From Prochlorococcaceae cyanobacterium jk18x22bins.40 (GTDB lineage: Bacteria; Cyanobacteriota; Cyanobacteriia; PCC-6307; Cyanobiaceae): a DNA stretch of 62,751 bases. Below are positions 27,410 to 36,252 of this stretch, piece after piece. The notes beneath the pieces are model-generated. The model had not been told where the DNA came from and did not search any database. It was given only the letters and a program-made list of their open reading frames with translations. The translations under genes and the position numbers were made by a program. How positions within the stretch are numbered: position 1 is the stretch's first letter; every line of letters starts with the position of its first letter. The stretch is from contig JAJDVL010000028.1 in assembly GCA_022826155.1 (NCBI GenBank), positions 1 to 62,751 of the forward strand, read 5' to 3'.

Positions 27410-28453
27410 TCAGGACGGTGCATAACCGGTTGTGATGCTGCCGTCCTTGAGACCGGTCAATACCGTGTCCAGGGTGTCACGCATCTGGTCCGTGACCAGG
27501 ACGTCAAAGTCGTAGAAGGGCGCCAAACCCACGGTGCCGATGGTGTTGCCACCGGAAAATTCACCGTTGTGGACCGCGGTGATCAACTGGGCAACACCGG
27601 GTCCGATATGGCGCAGGGCACTGGTCAACAGGCATGGTCTTGCTTCGGGCAGGGTCTGCCATTGATCGGCATCCACGCCAATGCAGTAGACCTCCTCCTC
27701 CTCAGCCAGGGCCACCAAGGCGCCGTTGCCCGTATTGCCGGCAGCAGCAAAGACCACGTCGGCCCCCTGATCCACGAATTCCCGTGCCGTCGCTGCTCCC
27801 CAGTCGGGGTCGTTAAACACCACGTTCAGGGTGCCGGGATGATACTTGGCAAGGGTCTGCACCTGGGGGTTGGTGTGGCGGGCGCCGCCCTCCCACCCCT
27901 CCTTGAACGCCACCACCGGGGGAATCTGGTCCGTGCCCAGAACAACGGCAACGGTGTTGGACCGGGTCATCATGCCGGCCAGGGCGCCAGCAAGAAACCC
28001 GGAGTGGTCGGCGGGGATGATGAGTCCCGCCAGGTTGGGAAGGGTCTCGGTCTGGTCCTGGTCAATACCGATGAAGATGATGTCCGGATGATCTTTGGCC
28101 GCAGCCGTGGTGGCTTCCCCAAGGGCAAAGCCAACGGTCACAATCACGTCGGTATCACGCTCCACATAGCTGTTGATATGCTTCTCGTAGTCCTGTCTTG
28201 ATTCACTTTCCAGATAACTCACCTCACCACCCACTGCCGTCGCGCCCTGCTGGGATCCTTCCCAGGCAAACTGGTTAAAGCTTCGATCGTCAACTCCGCC
28301 AATATCAGTGATCACACCGATCTTGAGCGGCTGATCATCAACAACCCCAGGGCTCTGCTGAGCCATGGGTGTGGCGCCCGGGCGGCTACAGGCAACAGCA
28401 AGACCTGCTGTTGTCGCCACAAGAACGGCCAACCAGCGAGTTTTAGTGTCCAT
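27410..28453 (-). CDS. BMP-family lipoprotein, ABC transporter substrate-binding protein
   Basis: 347 residues. The lipoprotein signal is VLVATTAGLAVACS, giving a lipid-modified Cys at about 22. The core is the Bmp/Med (PnrA-like) fold: IGVITDIGGVDDRSFNQFAW, then YVERDTDVIVTVGFALGEA, ADVVFAAAGNTGNGAL and EVYCIGVDADQW. Members of this family bind purine nucleosides or related compounds. No permease or ATPase gene is adjacent, so the rest of the transporter must be elsewhere. It converges with the sigma factor gene. Confidence 0.88.
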   Translation of the reverse strand: MDTKTRWLAVLVATTAGLAVACSRPGATPMAQQSPGVVDDQPLKIGVITDIGGVDDRSFNQFAWEGSQQGATAVGGEVSYLESESRQDYEKHINSYVERDTDVIVTVGFALGEATTAAAKDHPDIIFIGIDQDQTETLPNLAGLIIPADHSGFLAGALAGMMTRSNTVAVVLGTDQIPPVVAFKEGWEGGARHTNPQVQTLAKYHPGTLNVVFNDPDWGAATAREFVDQGADVVFAAAGNTGNGALVALAEEEEVYCIGVDADQWQTLPEARPCLLTSALRHIGPGVAQLITAVHNGEFSGGNTIGTVGLAPFYDFDVLVTDQMRDTLDTVLTGLKDGSITTGYAPS

Positions 28454-28519
28454 TTTGAGGATGGTCTTGCGGTGAAATCATCATAGGCGTAAGGGGAGAA
28501 CACTCCGCGACCGCTGTTA

Positions 28520-28759
28520 TCAAGAAGGAAGGTCACGCCCTTTCGTCCACTCCTCCTCCGGCCCGCCCCCCTGCTCATCAAGCCGGGGGGCCAGCACCAG
28601 GAACAGCCACCACCAGGCCACAACGGGACAAGCCAACCCCACCACAACCCACCAACGCTGCGTGATCCACCAGCCTCCCACCAGGACGCCAACACCAGTG
28701 AGCAGAATGCTCGCTGGCTGACACCACCAGGGTTTCTTCTGCCAAAAGCCCGGAGTCAC
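28520..28759 (-). CDS. Small membrane protein, DUF6737-like
   Basis: 79 residues starting MTPGFWQKKPWWCQPASILL. The FWxxKPWWCQPxSI signature is that of the cyanobacterial DUF6737 family as I remember it. Two hydrophobic segments (about 17-35 and 38-58) are followed by an acidic tail. Function unknown. It lies 66 bases upstream of the BMP gene start on the same strand. Confidence 0.7.
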   Translation of the reverse strand: MTPGFWQKKPWWCQPASILLTGVGVLVGGWWITQRWWVVVGLACPVVAWWWLFLVLAPRLDEQGGGPEEEWTKGRDLPS

Positions 28760-28798
28760 AAGTGGCAGTGCCGCTGCAACCAGTATGGCACATTGGCG

Positions 28799-29173
28799 CT
28801 ACGGCACGGTGGAAAGATAGTTCACAAGCTCTTCCACCCGCATTTCCCAAAAACGTCGGTTGAGATGTAGGGGGTCTGGATCATCACTTTCATGGCGGCA
28901 TTGCGCTGCAAATCGGTTAAAGACGATAAACTGGTTAAGTTCCTTAATATCCACGTTTTGTTGATATAAAAGATCAATCAAAGTTTGTAAATCATAAACC
29001 GACGGAACCGACATGCCCAGGCTGACCAGCCAGGCCTTCAGGGATTTCTCAATGACTTGATGAATCAATAGTCCCCAGCTTGCCTCCGACGCATGGGGCT
29101 CATGGAGAAACGATGCAGCGACAAGATCTCGTCTGGCGATCCGCAACAGGATGGTTGCTTCGGGCTTGATCAT
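28799..29173 (-). CDS. Orphan HEPN domain protein
   Basis: 124 residues from ATG at 29173. The helical core with ASWGLLIHQVIEKSLKAWLV followed by SVYDLQTLIDLLYQQ is the classic HEPN pattern. The region NRFAAQCRHESDD contains R-x6-H, which fits the metal-independent RNase motif (R-x4-6-H). HEPN proteins are usually next to a minimal nucleotidyltransferase antitoxin (MNT). None is seen here: the 175 bases upstream and the DUF6737 gene downstream do not encode one. So it is either an orphan or a solitary RNase/binding protein. Confidence 0.75.
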   Translation of the reverse strand: MIKPEATILLRIARRDLVAASFLHEPHASEASWGLLIHQVIEKSLKAWLVSLGMSVPSVYDLQTLIDLLYQQNVDIKELNQFIVFNRFAAQCRHESDDPDPLHLNRRFWEMRVEELVNYLSTVP

Positions 29174-29348
29174 CGGACGCACTCCACGCCACGGGTGTGG
29201 GAGCCGGCAAGGCCCCCGGCATGGGGACGAAGCCTGGGACGGTTGTTCAGGGACAAGCACTTTCATGGTTCACTCCGGCAGATGGATCTTTTTAATCTCC
29301 TAAATCAATTAAACCTGTATTGAAGCCCGATCAACAGAAATTCTTTAC

Positions 29349-30566
29349 TCAAGCTGAACTGAGCCGTTGCCCCTTGCTCTGTCCAAACTGGTCCTTGAGT
29401 TGGCGCAGGATGGTGAGGATCCGTTCTGTCCACGGGGAGTGTCGCAGGGCACGGCGCAGGGATTCCGGGTTGACGCTCTCGTCCAGGGCGTTGGCGTTAC
29501 AGCCCGGGAACCAGTGGTTATCGCTGCGCATGAGCCCATAGCGGGCTTCCACATAGCTGTCCAGATCCCACCCTGTCCACAGGTTATAGAGCCAGAGCAG
29601 GGCCGCCAGGTTCAATTGGCCCGGCGTGTCTTGCCAGGGGGGAAGCCCCTGTCTCCAGGAGCGGACCCACTCAGCGCCAAGGCGCTTCTGTTGCTCCCTT
29701 TCAAGACGCTGGCGGATCGGCGGCAACAACCGTGGGGCATCCTCCAACCGGGCCACCGCCTGCAAATGCAACTGAAGATCTTCCGGATGGGCAGCCCCAA
29801 CGCTGATGGTGTGAACACCGGGTTGCGCCAGGCAGAACAGATCGTTGAAGACGATGGGATGAAGGGGCGCACACAACTCCAGCAGGCAGGCTGAAGGGCT
29901 GTGGAGATGGCCACCCTTATCCGTGGGGCTGATGATGAACACCCCCATGTCATGGCGGTGCGCAGCGGCGATGGCTGGGTGGTTGTCCTGGCGAATGTAG
30001 TACCAGTGCAGGTTCACGTAATCGAAAGCGTCCGTCTCAATGGCCGCCACGATCACCTCGGTGGGGCCATGGGTGGAGAACCCCACGTGCCCGATGCGGC
30101 CCTCCCGCTGCCAACGCCGCACCACCTGCAAGCACCCCCCGGGACGGACGGTCTGCTCCAGGTGCTCGGGAAGGTTGATGCCGTGGATGGCCAGAAGATC
30201 AATGGGCTGACAGCCCAGCAAGGTCATGCTCTCTTCCAGCTCCGCCTCAAACTGCCGGGCATCCTGCCGGGGCGGCACCTTGGTCTGCACGATGCGCCGG
30301 GGATCCGGCGCGACGGTGAACGCCCGCCCCAGTTGCCGCTCCGAACTGCCGTAGTGGCGTGCTGTTTCAACGTGGTGCATTCCCAGGTCTCGGGTGCGAC
30401 GCAGGAGCGCCTCCACGTTGGCCTGGTTGTCGTCCGGGATCTGCCCCCAGTCCAGATCGCTCCAACTTTGCTGAAAGCGCATACCCCCCAGGGAGAGCAC
30501 GGGCACGTTGAGCCCGGTTCGCCCAAAACGACGGCAGGGGACAGTGGGAATCGAGGTGTTCATCAC
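29349..30566 (-). CDS. Aldo/keto reductase with C-terminal helical domain
   Basis: 405 residues. The first ~280 are an AKR barrel: RRFGRTGLNVPVLSLGGMRF, catalytic Tyr in ETARHYGSSERQLG, Lys in VQTKVPP, and HWYYI. The C-terminal ~110 residues (NLAALLWLYNLWTGWDLDSY) form a helical extension present in a cyanobacterial subgroup. The predicted reaction is NADPH-dependent reduction of an aldehyde or ketone; the substrate is unknown. It lies 16 bases downstream of CobO, probably as the last gene of the integrase-methyltransferase-cobO transcript. Confidence 0.88.
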   Translation of the reverse strand: MMNTSIPTVPCRRFGRTGLNVPVLSLGGMRFQQSWSDLDWGQIPDDNQANVEALLRRTRDLGMHHVETARHYGSSERQLGRAFTVAPDPRRIVQTKVPPRQDARQFEAELEESMTLLGCQPIDLLAIHGINLPEHLEQTVRPGGCLQVVRRWQREGRIGHVGFSTHGPTEVIVAAIETDAFDYVNLHWYYIRQDNHPAIAAAHRHDMGVFIISPTDKGGHLHSPSACLLELCAPLHPIVFNDLFCLAQPGVHTISVGAAHPEDLQLHLQAVARLEDAPRLLPPIRQRLEREQQKRLGAEWVRSWRQGLPPWQDTPGQLNLAALLWLYNLWTGWDLDSYVEARYGLMRSDNHWFPGCNANALDESVNPESLRRALRHSPWTERILTILRQLKDQFGQSKGQRLSSA

Positions 30567-30582
30567 AAGGCTCAGGGCTCCC

Positions 30583-31275
30583 TCAATACTCGATCCCCGC
30601 CTGGGCTTTCACCCCTTGCTCCCGGAAGGGATGGCGCACCATGGTCATCTCGGTCACCAGGTCAGCGGCGTCCACCAGTGCGGGGGGAGCGCCCCGTCCG
30701 GTGAGGGCCACATGGGTGAGGGGTGGCCGTTGCTCCAGCCCGGCCAGGACGGTCTCCAGGGAGATGTAGCCCAATTTCAAGGCCACGTTGATCTCGTCCA
30801 GGAGCACCAGCTTGATGGCGGCATCGGGCAAATAGACGCCGGCCTGCCGCCAGGCCTGGTTCACCATCTCCTGGTCCCGCTGCCGATCCTGGGTGGTCCA
30901 GGTGAAGCCTTCCCCCAGGGCGTGCCACCGCAGTTGCTCTCCAAAGGTGGCCAGGGCCTTGGCTTCTCCAGGAGTCCATGCCCCTTTGATGAACTGCACC
31001 ACCGCCACCCGCTTCCCATGCCCCAGGGTGCGCAGCACCAGGCCCAGCCCTGCGGTGGTTTTCCCCTTCCCCTGGCCTGTGAACACCAGCCGTAATCCCT
31101 TCTCCCGTTGCCGGGCCTGGACCCGTTGTTGCTGCACCTGTTGGCGCCGTGCCATGCGGCGGCGGTAGGCGGCTGCATCCTGCTCCGGGGCCGTGACGCC
31201 GCCGGAGCCCAGATTCGCCGCCGCGGCGTCCAGGGGGTGCTCTTCTTCCTGGGGGGCTGGGGGAGATGGGGTCAT
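30583..31275 (-). CDS. cobO: Cob(I)yrinic acid a,c-diamide adenosyltransferase
   Basis: 230 residues. The P-loop GQGKGKTTAGLG with VVQFIKGAW, KLVLLDEINVAL and LTGRGAPPALVDAADLVTEM is typical of the CobO/BtuR family. It transfers the adenosyl group from ATP to cob(I)yrinic acid or corrinoid in B12 synthesis. The N-terminal 60 residues are variable and Gln/Arg-rich. The start overlaps the methyltransferase stop by four bases (ATGA). No cobalamin riboswitch is possible at this position within the operon. Confidence 0.93.
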   Translation of the reverse strand: MTPSPPAPQEEEHPLDAAAANLGSGGVTAPEQDAAAYRRRMARRQQVQQQRVQARQREKGLRLVFTGQGKGKTTAGLGLVLRTLGHGKRVAVVQFIKGAWTPGEAKALATFGEQLRWHALGEGFTWTTQDRQRDQEMVNQAWRQAGVYLPDAAIKLVLLDEINVALKLGYISLETVLAGLEQRPPLTHVALTGRGAPPALVDAADLVTEMTMVRHPFREQGVKAQAGIEY

Positions 31276-31922
31276 GGGGCAGAAGGGGGGAAAGGGTTCC
31301 GGGCTGTCACCAACTGGAGGGCTCCCATGGCCAGGGTCTCGACAGCCACGGACCCATAGCCCGTGGCGATCAGGTCTGCCGCCAGGTTGGAGGTCAGGAA
31401 ATCCACGGCGGTGGCCGTCTCAAAGAGGTGGATAAACCATTGCTGGGGCCACCCCAGCAGGCCGTGGGTGGGGTGGAGGTCCAGGGCCGCAAACCAGCCG
31501 CCCGGCTGCAGCAGGCGCAACGCCGCCGCCAGAAGCGCCAGCCGGGCAGGACGGTGAAACTCATGGAGCGCCAGGCTGATCTGCACCCCTGCAAATTGCC
31601 CCGGCGCCAACGGCGGCTGCTCCGCCAACCCCTCCACCGTCACCAGACCGGGATGGGTGCGGGCCGCCCGCTCCAGAGCCTGCCGAGAACAATCCAATCC
31701 CGTGACGGGGAAACCACGGGCCAACAAGGGGGCACTGGCTGCCCCGTCCCCACAGCAGAGGTCCAGCACCGGGGCGTGGGGCGGCAGTCGTGGCGCCAGC
31801 CGTTGGGCGCAGAGCTGCCGCAACCGCTGGGGACCCCCCACCGGCAGGGCGCTGATTCCGGTCACCAAGTGGTAAAACCAGGGGTGGCCATAGGCGAAGG
31901 TGCGGAGGGGACGACGGCTCAT
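31272..31922 (-). CDS. SAM-dependent class I methyltransferase
   Basis: 216 residues. Motif I is VLDLCCGDGAASAPLL, motif II GLDCSRQALERA, and ISLALHEFHRPARL follows. These point to a UbiE-like (Methyltransf_11) enzyme. The substrate is unknown. Overlaps of four bases with both neighbours (integrase upstream, cobO downstream) show tight coupling. Confidence 0.85.
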   Translation of the reverse strand: MSRRPLRTFAYGHPWFYHLVTGISALPVGGPQRLRQLCAQRLAPRLPPHAPVLDLCCGDGAASAPLLARGFPVTGLDCSRQALERAARTHPGLVTVEGLAEQPPLAPGQFAGVQISLALHEFHRPARLALLAAALRLLQPGGWFAALDLHPTHGLLGWPQQWFIHLFETATAVDFLTSNLAADLIATGYGSVAVETLAMGALQLVTARNPFPPSAP

Positions 31923-33097
31923 GGGGCGCCCACGGCGTGGCGCCGCGCCAGGGCAGTGTTCACCGCCTGTTGTTGATCACGGTGGGTGATCCAATGGTGG
32001 TAGGTGCGGGTATGGATGGCCACGGAGTGGCCCATCATGCGGGCGGCCACGGTGTCGGGGAGGCCCAGATGAATGGTGCGCACGGCCCAGGCGTGGCGCA
32101 GGTCATAGGGGCTGAAGCCCACCTCGTAGCGGCGGAACTGCTCCATCACCCGCCGCCCCACCTGTTGCAGGCTCACCCGCTTCAGATCTGTGGTGATGGG
32201 TGGTCGACGCACCTCCGCCAGGGCAAAGTGCTCCACCCATTCCGGCAGGAAGGGCCAAACCTGGTGTTCCCCCGTTTTGCTGGTGGCCAGGACCCGCACC
32301 ACAGGGGAACTACCCCCATGGAGGGCTGAGTAGTCAGAGAAAAACACCTCATGGTTGCGGAGACCATAGGTGGCCATCACCCCCAACACCCAACGCCAGG
32401 CTGGGTTGGGGATTCTGTGCCATGCCGCCATGATCTGCTGGTCGCTGGGGAGTTGGCGATGGCCAGCCCGGTGCAGACCGTAGCCCCCCGAGAGCACCGA
32501 CCAGTTCTCAGGTAAGGGGATACCCTCCTGACGGGCCAGGGCCGCCAACACCGTGCCACACTGCTGCCGGCTACGGCTGGCCAGTTGATAGCTCTCCAGG
32601 GTGCGCAGGAGCAACTCCCGACCCAGGGAGTGCTGGTGCTGCTCCTGTATCAGCGCCAGCCGCCGCAGATAAGGCCGATAGGCGGTGGCCCAGGTGCTGC
32701 GCTGCCCGGCTGGATTGCGGCTGCGCACGGGGTCGGCGTCAAAGACTTCCTTGAAACGCCGCAAGGCCTGATGGAGCAGCTCGACGCTCCCCGTTGGTTG
32801 CCCGTGGGGCCGTTGGGGGCGGTGGCGGGGGGAGAGCCACTGATTCCAGCAGAAGCGGCCACCGGCCAGATCCCCGCAAATCTTGTGCAACTGCTGTACT
32901 GCCGACTCCAGACCCGTCCCATCCGCCTTGAGGCCGAGGCTGAGGCGCTGCACCTGAAAACCCGGACCCTCCCTCCGTGGCAGGCGGCCCCGCAATCCCA
33001 ACCACTGGCCGCGCCGCTCAATGCGCAGGGGCAGCCCACCCGTGCGGAAGCCTTCGTTGAGGATTTGCAGACGCAGGTCAAAGGGAGGGGCGTCCAC
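31919..33097 (-). CDS. Tyrosine recombinase / integrase
   Basis: 392 residues. The catalytic domain has the first Arg in ATYGLRNHEVFF, Lys in TSKTGEHQVW, the second Arg in YDLRHAWAVRT (Tyr in place of the first His of H-x-x-R), then GLPDTVAARMMGHS with His, and the nucleophile Tyr at about 366 (HTRTYHHW). The N-terminal ~140 residues resemble the Arm/SAM-like domains. There are no attachment sites or phage genes next to it. It is embedded in an operon with a methyltransferase and cobO, so it may be a domesticated core gene of picocyanobacteria rather than an active mobile element. Confidence 0.85.
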   Translation of the reverse strand: MDAPPFDLRLQILNEGFRTGGLPLRIERRGQWLGLRGRLPRREGPGFQVQRLSLGLKADGTGLESAVQQLHKICGDLAGGRFCWNQWLSPRHRPQRPHGQPTGSVELLHQALRRFKEVFDADPVRSRNPAGQRSTWATAYRPYLRRLALIQEQHQHSLGRELLLRTLESYQLASRSRQQCGTVLAALARQEGIPLPENWSVLSGGYGLHRAGHRQLPSDQQIMAAWHRIPNPAWRWVLGVMATYGLRNHEVFFSDYSALHGGSSPVVRVLATSKTGEHQVWPFLPEWVEHFALAEVRRPPITTDLKRVSLQQVGRRVMEQFRRYEVGFSPYDLRHAWAVRTIHLGLPDTVAARMMGHSVAIHTRTYHHWITHRDQQQAVNTALARRHAVGAP

Positions 33098-33128
33098 AGG
33101 AACCGGGGCGGTCAGCCTATCTTAGGCT

Positions 33129-34040
33129 TCACGGTTTGGGTGTCCAGAGCTGTTGGCGGCGGGTGATCAGGGTGACCGCCACCAAGGCCAGCAGAACCCC
33201 AATCCACTGGGTCGTCTCCAGGTGTTCATGCTGCACCAGCCAGCCGCAGGCCAGGGCAAACACCGGTGTCAGGAAGGTGAGTGCCGTGAACCCCGTCAGC
33301 TCTCTCCGGGTCACGAACCAGAAGAACAACCCATAACCCAGGGCTGTGCCGCCACCACTGGCGTAGGCCATGAGCCACCAGTCCCGGGGCAGCAAGGTTT
33401 GTAGCGCAGGACCCTGCCATGCACTGATCCCCAGCAGGGGCAAACCACCCAGTAGCAGGTGCCAGGCAGTCACGCTGAGCACATGGGATTGGCGGGCTGC
33501 AAAGCGACAGAGCACGGCGCCACAGGCCATGGCCATGGCGGAACCCAGCAGCAGGGCCACGCCCCCGTTCCAGGACAAGCCGCCCAAGGCTGGCCCTTGC
33601 AGCCAAAGGTTCTGCAACAGGGGCTCAGGCAGCCCCAGGCAGGCTACCCCCCCTAGCCCTATTAACAGACCCAGCCAGCCAACGGGATTGACAGCTTCAC
33701 CGAACACCTGGCGGGCCAGGAGGGCCACTAGCAAGGGCTGGGTGTCGATCAACACGGAACTGAGTCCTGCGCCCGTCGTTTGCAGGCCAGCGCTGAGCAA
33801 GCCCTGGGCACAGCTCACGTCCACAAGGGAGAACAGGGCCAGCCAGCCCCAATCCTCACGGGCCACCACCAGGGAGACACCCCCCATGGGTAGCAACAGC
33901 ATCATGGCGAGGGCGGCCGGCAGGATGCGCAAACAGGCCACGGTCCAGGGATCCACATGGCCGAGCACCAGCTTCATGGCCACCATGGAACTGCCCCAGA
34001 GCGCAAAGGGCAGCACCGTCAGCATCCAACGTTGGGGCAT
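33129..34040 (-). CDS. EamA/DMT-type drug/metabolite transporter
   Basis: 303 residues from ATG at 34040. Ten hydrophobic segments in two EamA halves. Typical parts are FALWGSSMVAMKLVL at the beginning, LIGLGGVACLGLP in the middle and GLFFWFVTRRELTGFTALTFLTP in the second half. The substrate is unknown. It is divergent from sppA with 67 bases between them. Confidence 0.88.
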   Translation of the reverse strand: MPQRWMLTVLPFALWGSSMVAMKLVLGHVDPWTVACLRILPAALAMMLLLPMGGVSLVVAREDWGWLALFSLVDVSCAQGLLSAGLQTTGAGLSSVLIDTQPLLVALLARQVFGEAVNPVGWLGLLIGLGGVACLGLPEPLLQNLWLQGPALGGLSWNGGVALLLGSAMAMACGAVLCRFAARQSHVLSVTAWHLLLGGLPLLGISAWQGPALQTLLPRDWWLMAYASGGGTALGYGLFFWFVTRRELTGFTALTFLTPVFALACGWLVQHEHLETTQWIGVLLALVAVTLITRRQQLWTPKP

Positions 34041-34107
34041 GACGAGGTGGAGATGGCCATGATTCAAGACCAAACCCTAGGATCACCCCAATTTGAAGGC
34101 TTCTGCC

Positions 34108-34929
34108 ATGTCCTGGCTTCGGCCCTGGCGCTATCGCAAACGGCGACAGATCGCCCGCATTGAACTCCGCGGCGCCATCACGGCCAGCACCCGCACCACC
34201 GTTCTCAAGTTGTTGAAGCGGGTTGAGACGTGCGAGTTCCCCGCCCTGCTCCTGCGCATTGACAGCCCTGGGGGCACTGTGGGGGACAGCCAGGAAATTC
34301 ACCAGGCCTTGCGGCGACTCCAACAGCAGCACGGCTGCCAGGTGGTGGCCAGCTACGGCAATATTTCCGCGTCTGGCGGCGTCTATGTGGGGGTTGCCGC
34401 AAAAGAGGTGGTGGCCAATCCCGGAACCATCACCGGCAGCATCGGGGTCATCCTGCGGGGCAGCAACATTTCAGAGCTTTTGCAACGCCTGGGGGTACGC
34501 TTTGAAACCGTCAAGAGTGGCCCCTACAAGGACATCCTGTCCCCGGATCGGCCCCTCAGCGATGGAGAACGCCAGCTTTTGCAGGATCTGATTGACGCCA
34601 GCTATCATCAGTTTGTGGAGGCCGTTGCCCAGGGACGTGGCCTCGACCTGGAAACGGTAAGAACGTTTGCGGACGGACGGGTGTTCACCGGAGCCCAGGC
34701 GAAGGACTTGGGCTTGGTGGATCACCTGGGGGATGAAGACCTGGCCCGGCGCCGGGCCGCCACCCTGGCGGGCCTGGACCCCGACAAGGCGCGCCTGGTC
34801 AGGCTTGAGGATCGGCCCAAGGGATTGCGGCGCCTCCTGCCCGGTTCCCGGCTGCTCAGTCGCCTGAGTCAGGAACTGGAGTTGGAGCTTCTTCATGGCT
34901 CCAGCGCCCTGTGGCTGCACCGGCCATGA
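34108..34929 (+). CDS. sppA: Signal peptide peptidase SppA (S49 family)
   Basis: 273 residues from ATG at 34108. The short single-domain form: RIDSPGGTVGDSQEIHQAL, the nucleophile Ser in GNISASGGVYVG, the Lys base in VKSGPYKDILSPDRPL, and the segment ADGRVFTGAQAKDLGLVD. It degrades signal peptides left in the membrane. The N-terminus (MSWLRPWRYRKRRQ) has no strong membrane segment, so the protein may be peripheral. Confidence 0.9.
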   Translation: MSWLRPWRYRKRRQIARIELRGAITASTRTTVLKLLKRVETCEFPALLLRIDSPGGTVGDSQEIHQALRRLQQQHGCQVVASYGNISASGGVYVGVAAKEVVANPGTITGSIGVILRGSNISELLQRLGVRFETVKSGPYKDILSPDRPLSDGERQLLQDLIDASYHQFVEAVAQGRGLDLETVRTFADGRVFTGAQAKDLGLVDHLGDEDLARRRAATLAGLDPDKARLVRLEDRPKGLRRLLPGSRLLSRLSQELELELLHGSSALWLHRP

Positions 34930-35104
34930 CTGGCCCCTCCCTTCCCTCGGTGATGCTTCCCATGGTGGCGGTCTGCGGCGGCTTGGTTGCGTCCTGGAGC
35001 CACCCAGACTCTTCAGCCTGCCATGCAATGCTCTCCTGGCCGCGGTAGTACCTGTAACCGCAAGAGCTCAGGTCACGAATCAGCCGATACAAGTCGCAGG
35101 AGGA

Positions 35105-35503
35105 ATGACTACAGCTTCCACAACTGGTCCTTCGCTTCCCTCCCACCAATTGGTGGCGTGGCGTGGCGCCACTACAGTTCCTGAAAACACTGCCCCGGCC
35201 ATTGAGCAGGCCGTATCGGAGTTGGTTGACGCCCTGGTCACCCGCAACCAGCTCCAGCCCGGTAACATCGTTTCCGTGGTGTTCTCGGTGACGGCGGATC
35301 TGAATGCCCTCTTCCCTGCCTCCGTGGCGCGACAGCGGCCAGGTTGGGAAGGAATCGCCCTTCTGGATACCCAGCAAATGCATGTGCCGGGGGACCTGAA
35401 ACACTGCATCCGCCTCTTTGCCCATGGCTGGTTACCCAAGGGACAGATTCCGGACCATCCTTATCTGCGGGGGGCTGCTTCCTTGCGGACGGATCGCCAG
35501 TGA
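35105..35503 (+). CDS. aroH: Chorismate mutase, AroH class
   Basis: 132 residues from ATG at 35105, preceded by AGGAGGA very close to the start. AroH fold: AWRGATTVPENTAPAIEQAV (first Arg), IVSVVFSVTADLNALFPA, PGWEGIALLDTQQMHVPG (second Arg before it in ARQRPG) and CIRLFAHGW. It converts chorismate to prephenate for Phe and Tyr synthesis. The 175 bases between sppA and this start encode nothing I recognise. Confidence 0.9.
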   Translation: MTTASTTGPSLPSHQLVAWRGATTVPENTAPAIEQAVSELVDALVTRNQLQPGNIVSVVFSVTADLNALFPASVARQRPGWEGIALLDTQQMHVPGDLKHCIRLFAHGWLPKGQIPDHPYLRGAASLRTDRQ

Positions 35504-35602
35504 AGGCCCATGAAGGGCAATGAAGATGGGGCGGACCACACAGGATTGGCCATGGGCAGGTAAAGTTCTTGTCCATTGGGCACACAAAACACCCGCGGAA
35601 CC

Positions 35603-35740
35603 ATGACCAGACGGACCCTTGAAGGAACCAGCCGTAAACGCAAGCGAGTCAGCGGATTCCGTGTGCGCATGAGGTCCCACACCGGCCGCCGCGTCATCCG
35701 CACTCGGCGCAAGCGGGGCCGCGCCCGACTTGCGGTTTGA
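35603..35740 (+). CDS. rpmH: 50S ribosomal protein L34
   Basis: 45 residues: [20 protein letters not shown] then [20 protein letters not shown]. This is the standard L34 pattern. It is followed by rnpA after 35 bases, the usual bacterial order rpmH-rnpA-(x)-yidC. Confidence 0.95.
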   Translation: MTRRTLEGTSRKRKRVSGFRVRMRSHTGRRVIRTRRKRGRARLAV

Positions 35741-35775
35741 TACAGACGGTCTGAACAATTGTGTTGCCGGCGGCC

Positions 35776-36252
35776 ATGGTGCTTCCTCGGGACCATCGCC
35801 TCAGTGGCGCCAGGGTTTTTGACCGTCTCTACAGAACCAGGGCGCGTTTTCATGGCAGCAACTTGATCCTGAGGGTCGGTGTACCGAACCTTCGACACCT
35901 CAAGCCCAGCCTCATGGGATCCCGAATCCGTGCTGCCGTGAAGCACAACAGTGACCAAGTGTGCCAAGAGGATCTACGCTTTGCCGTGGTGGTGAGCAAG
36001 AAAGTGAGCAAGCGAGCAGTGATCCGCAATCATCTGCGACGCCTTCTTCATCACGCCTTCATGAAGGACGTTCCCCGGTTGCGGGGCGGCCACTGGCTCC
36101 TGCTCAGCCTTAAACCAGGCGCGGCCCAGCGCAGCAAGGATCAATTACTGCAAGAGTGGAATCACCTTCTGCGGCGCTCCGGCCTGCGCTGTGACCATGA
36201 ACAGCATGACCCTGCTGCCTTGATCTGCGCCGAACCCCATGCCCATGTCTGA
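35776..36252 (+). CDS. rnpA: Ribonuclease P protein component
   Basis: 158 residues from ATG at 35776. The RNR motif region KKVSKRAVIRNHLRRLLHHAF is intact, preceded by RVFDRLYRTRARFHGSNLIL. It supports the RNA subunit in tRNA 5' maturation. A non-conserved insertion of about 30 residues (LRHLKPSLMGSRIRAAVKH) sits between the usual beta strands, making it longer than the common 110-130 residues. It overlaps the PH-domain gene by 14 bases. Confidence 0.93.
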   Translation: MVLPRDHRLSGARVFDRLYRTRARFHGSNLILRVGVPNLRHLKPSLMGSRIRAAVKHNSDQVCQEDLRFAVVVSKKVSKRAVIRNHLRRLLHHAFMKDVPRLRGGHWLLLSLKPGAAQRSKDQLLQEWNHLLRRSGLRCDHEQHDPAALICAEPHAHV

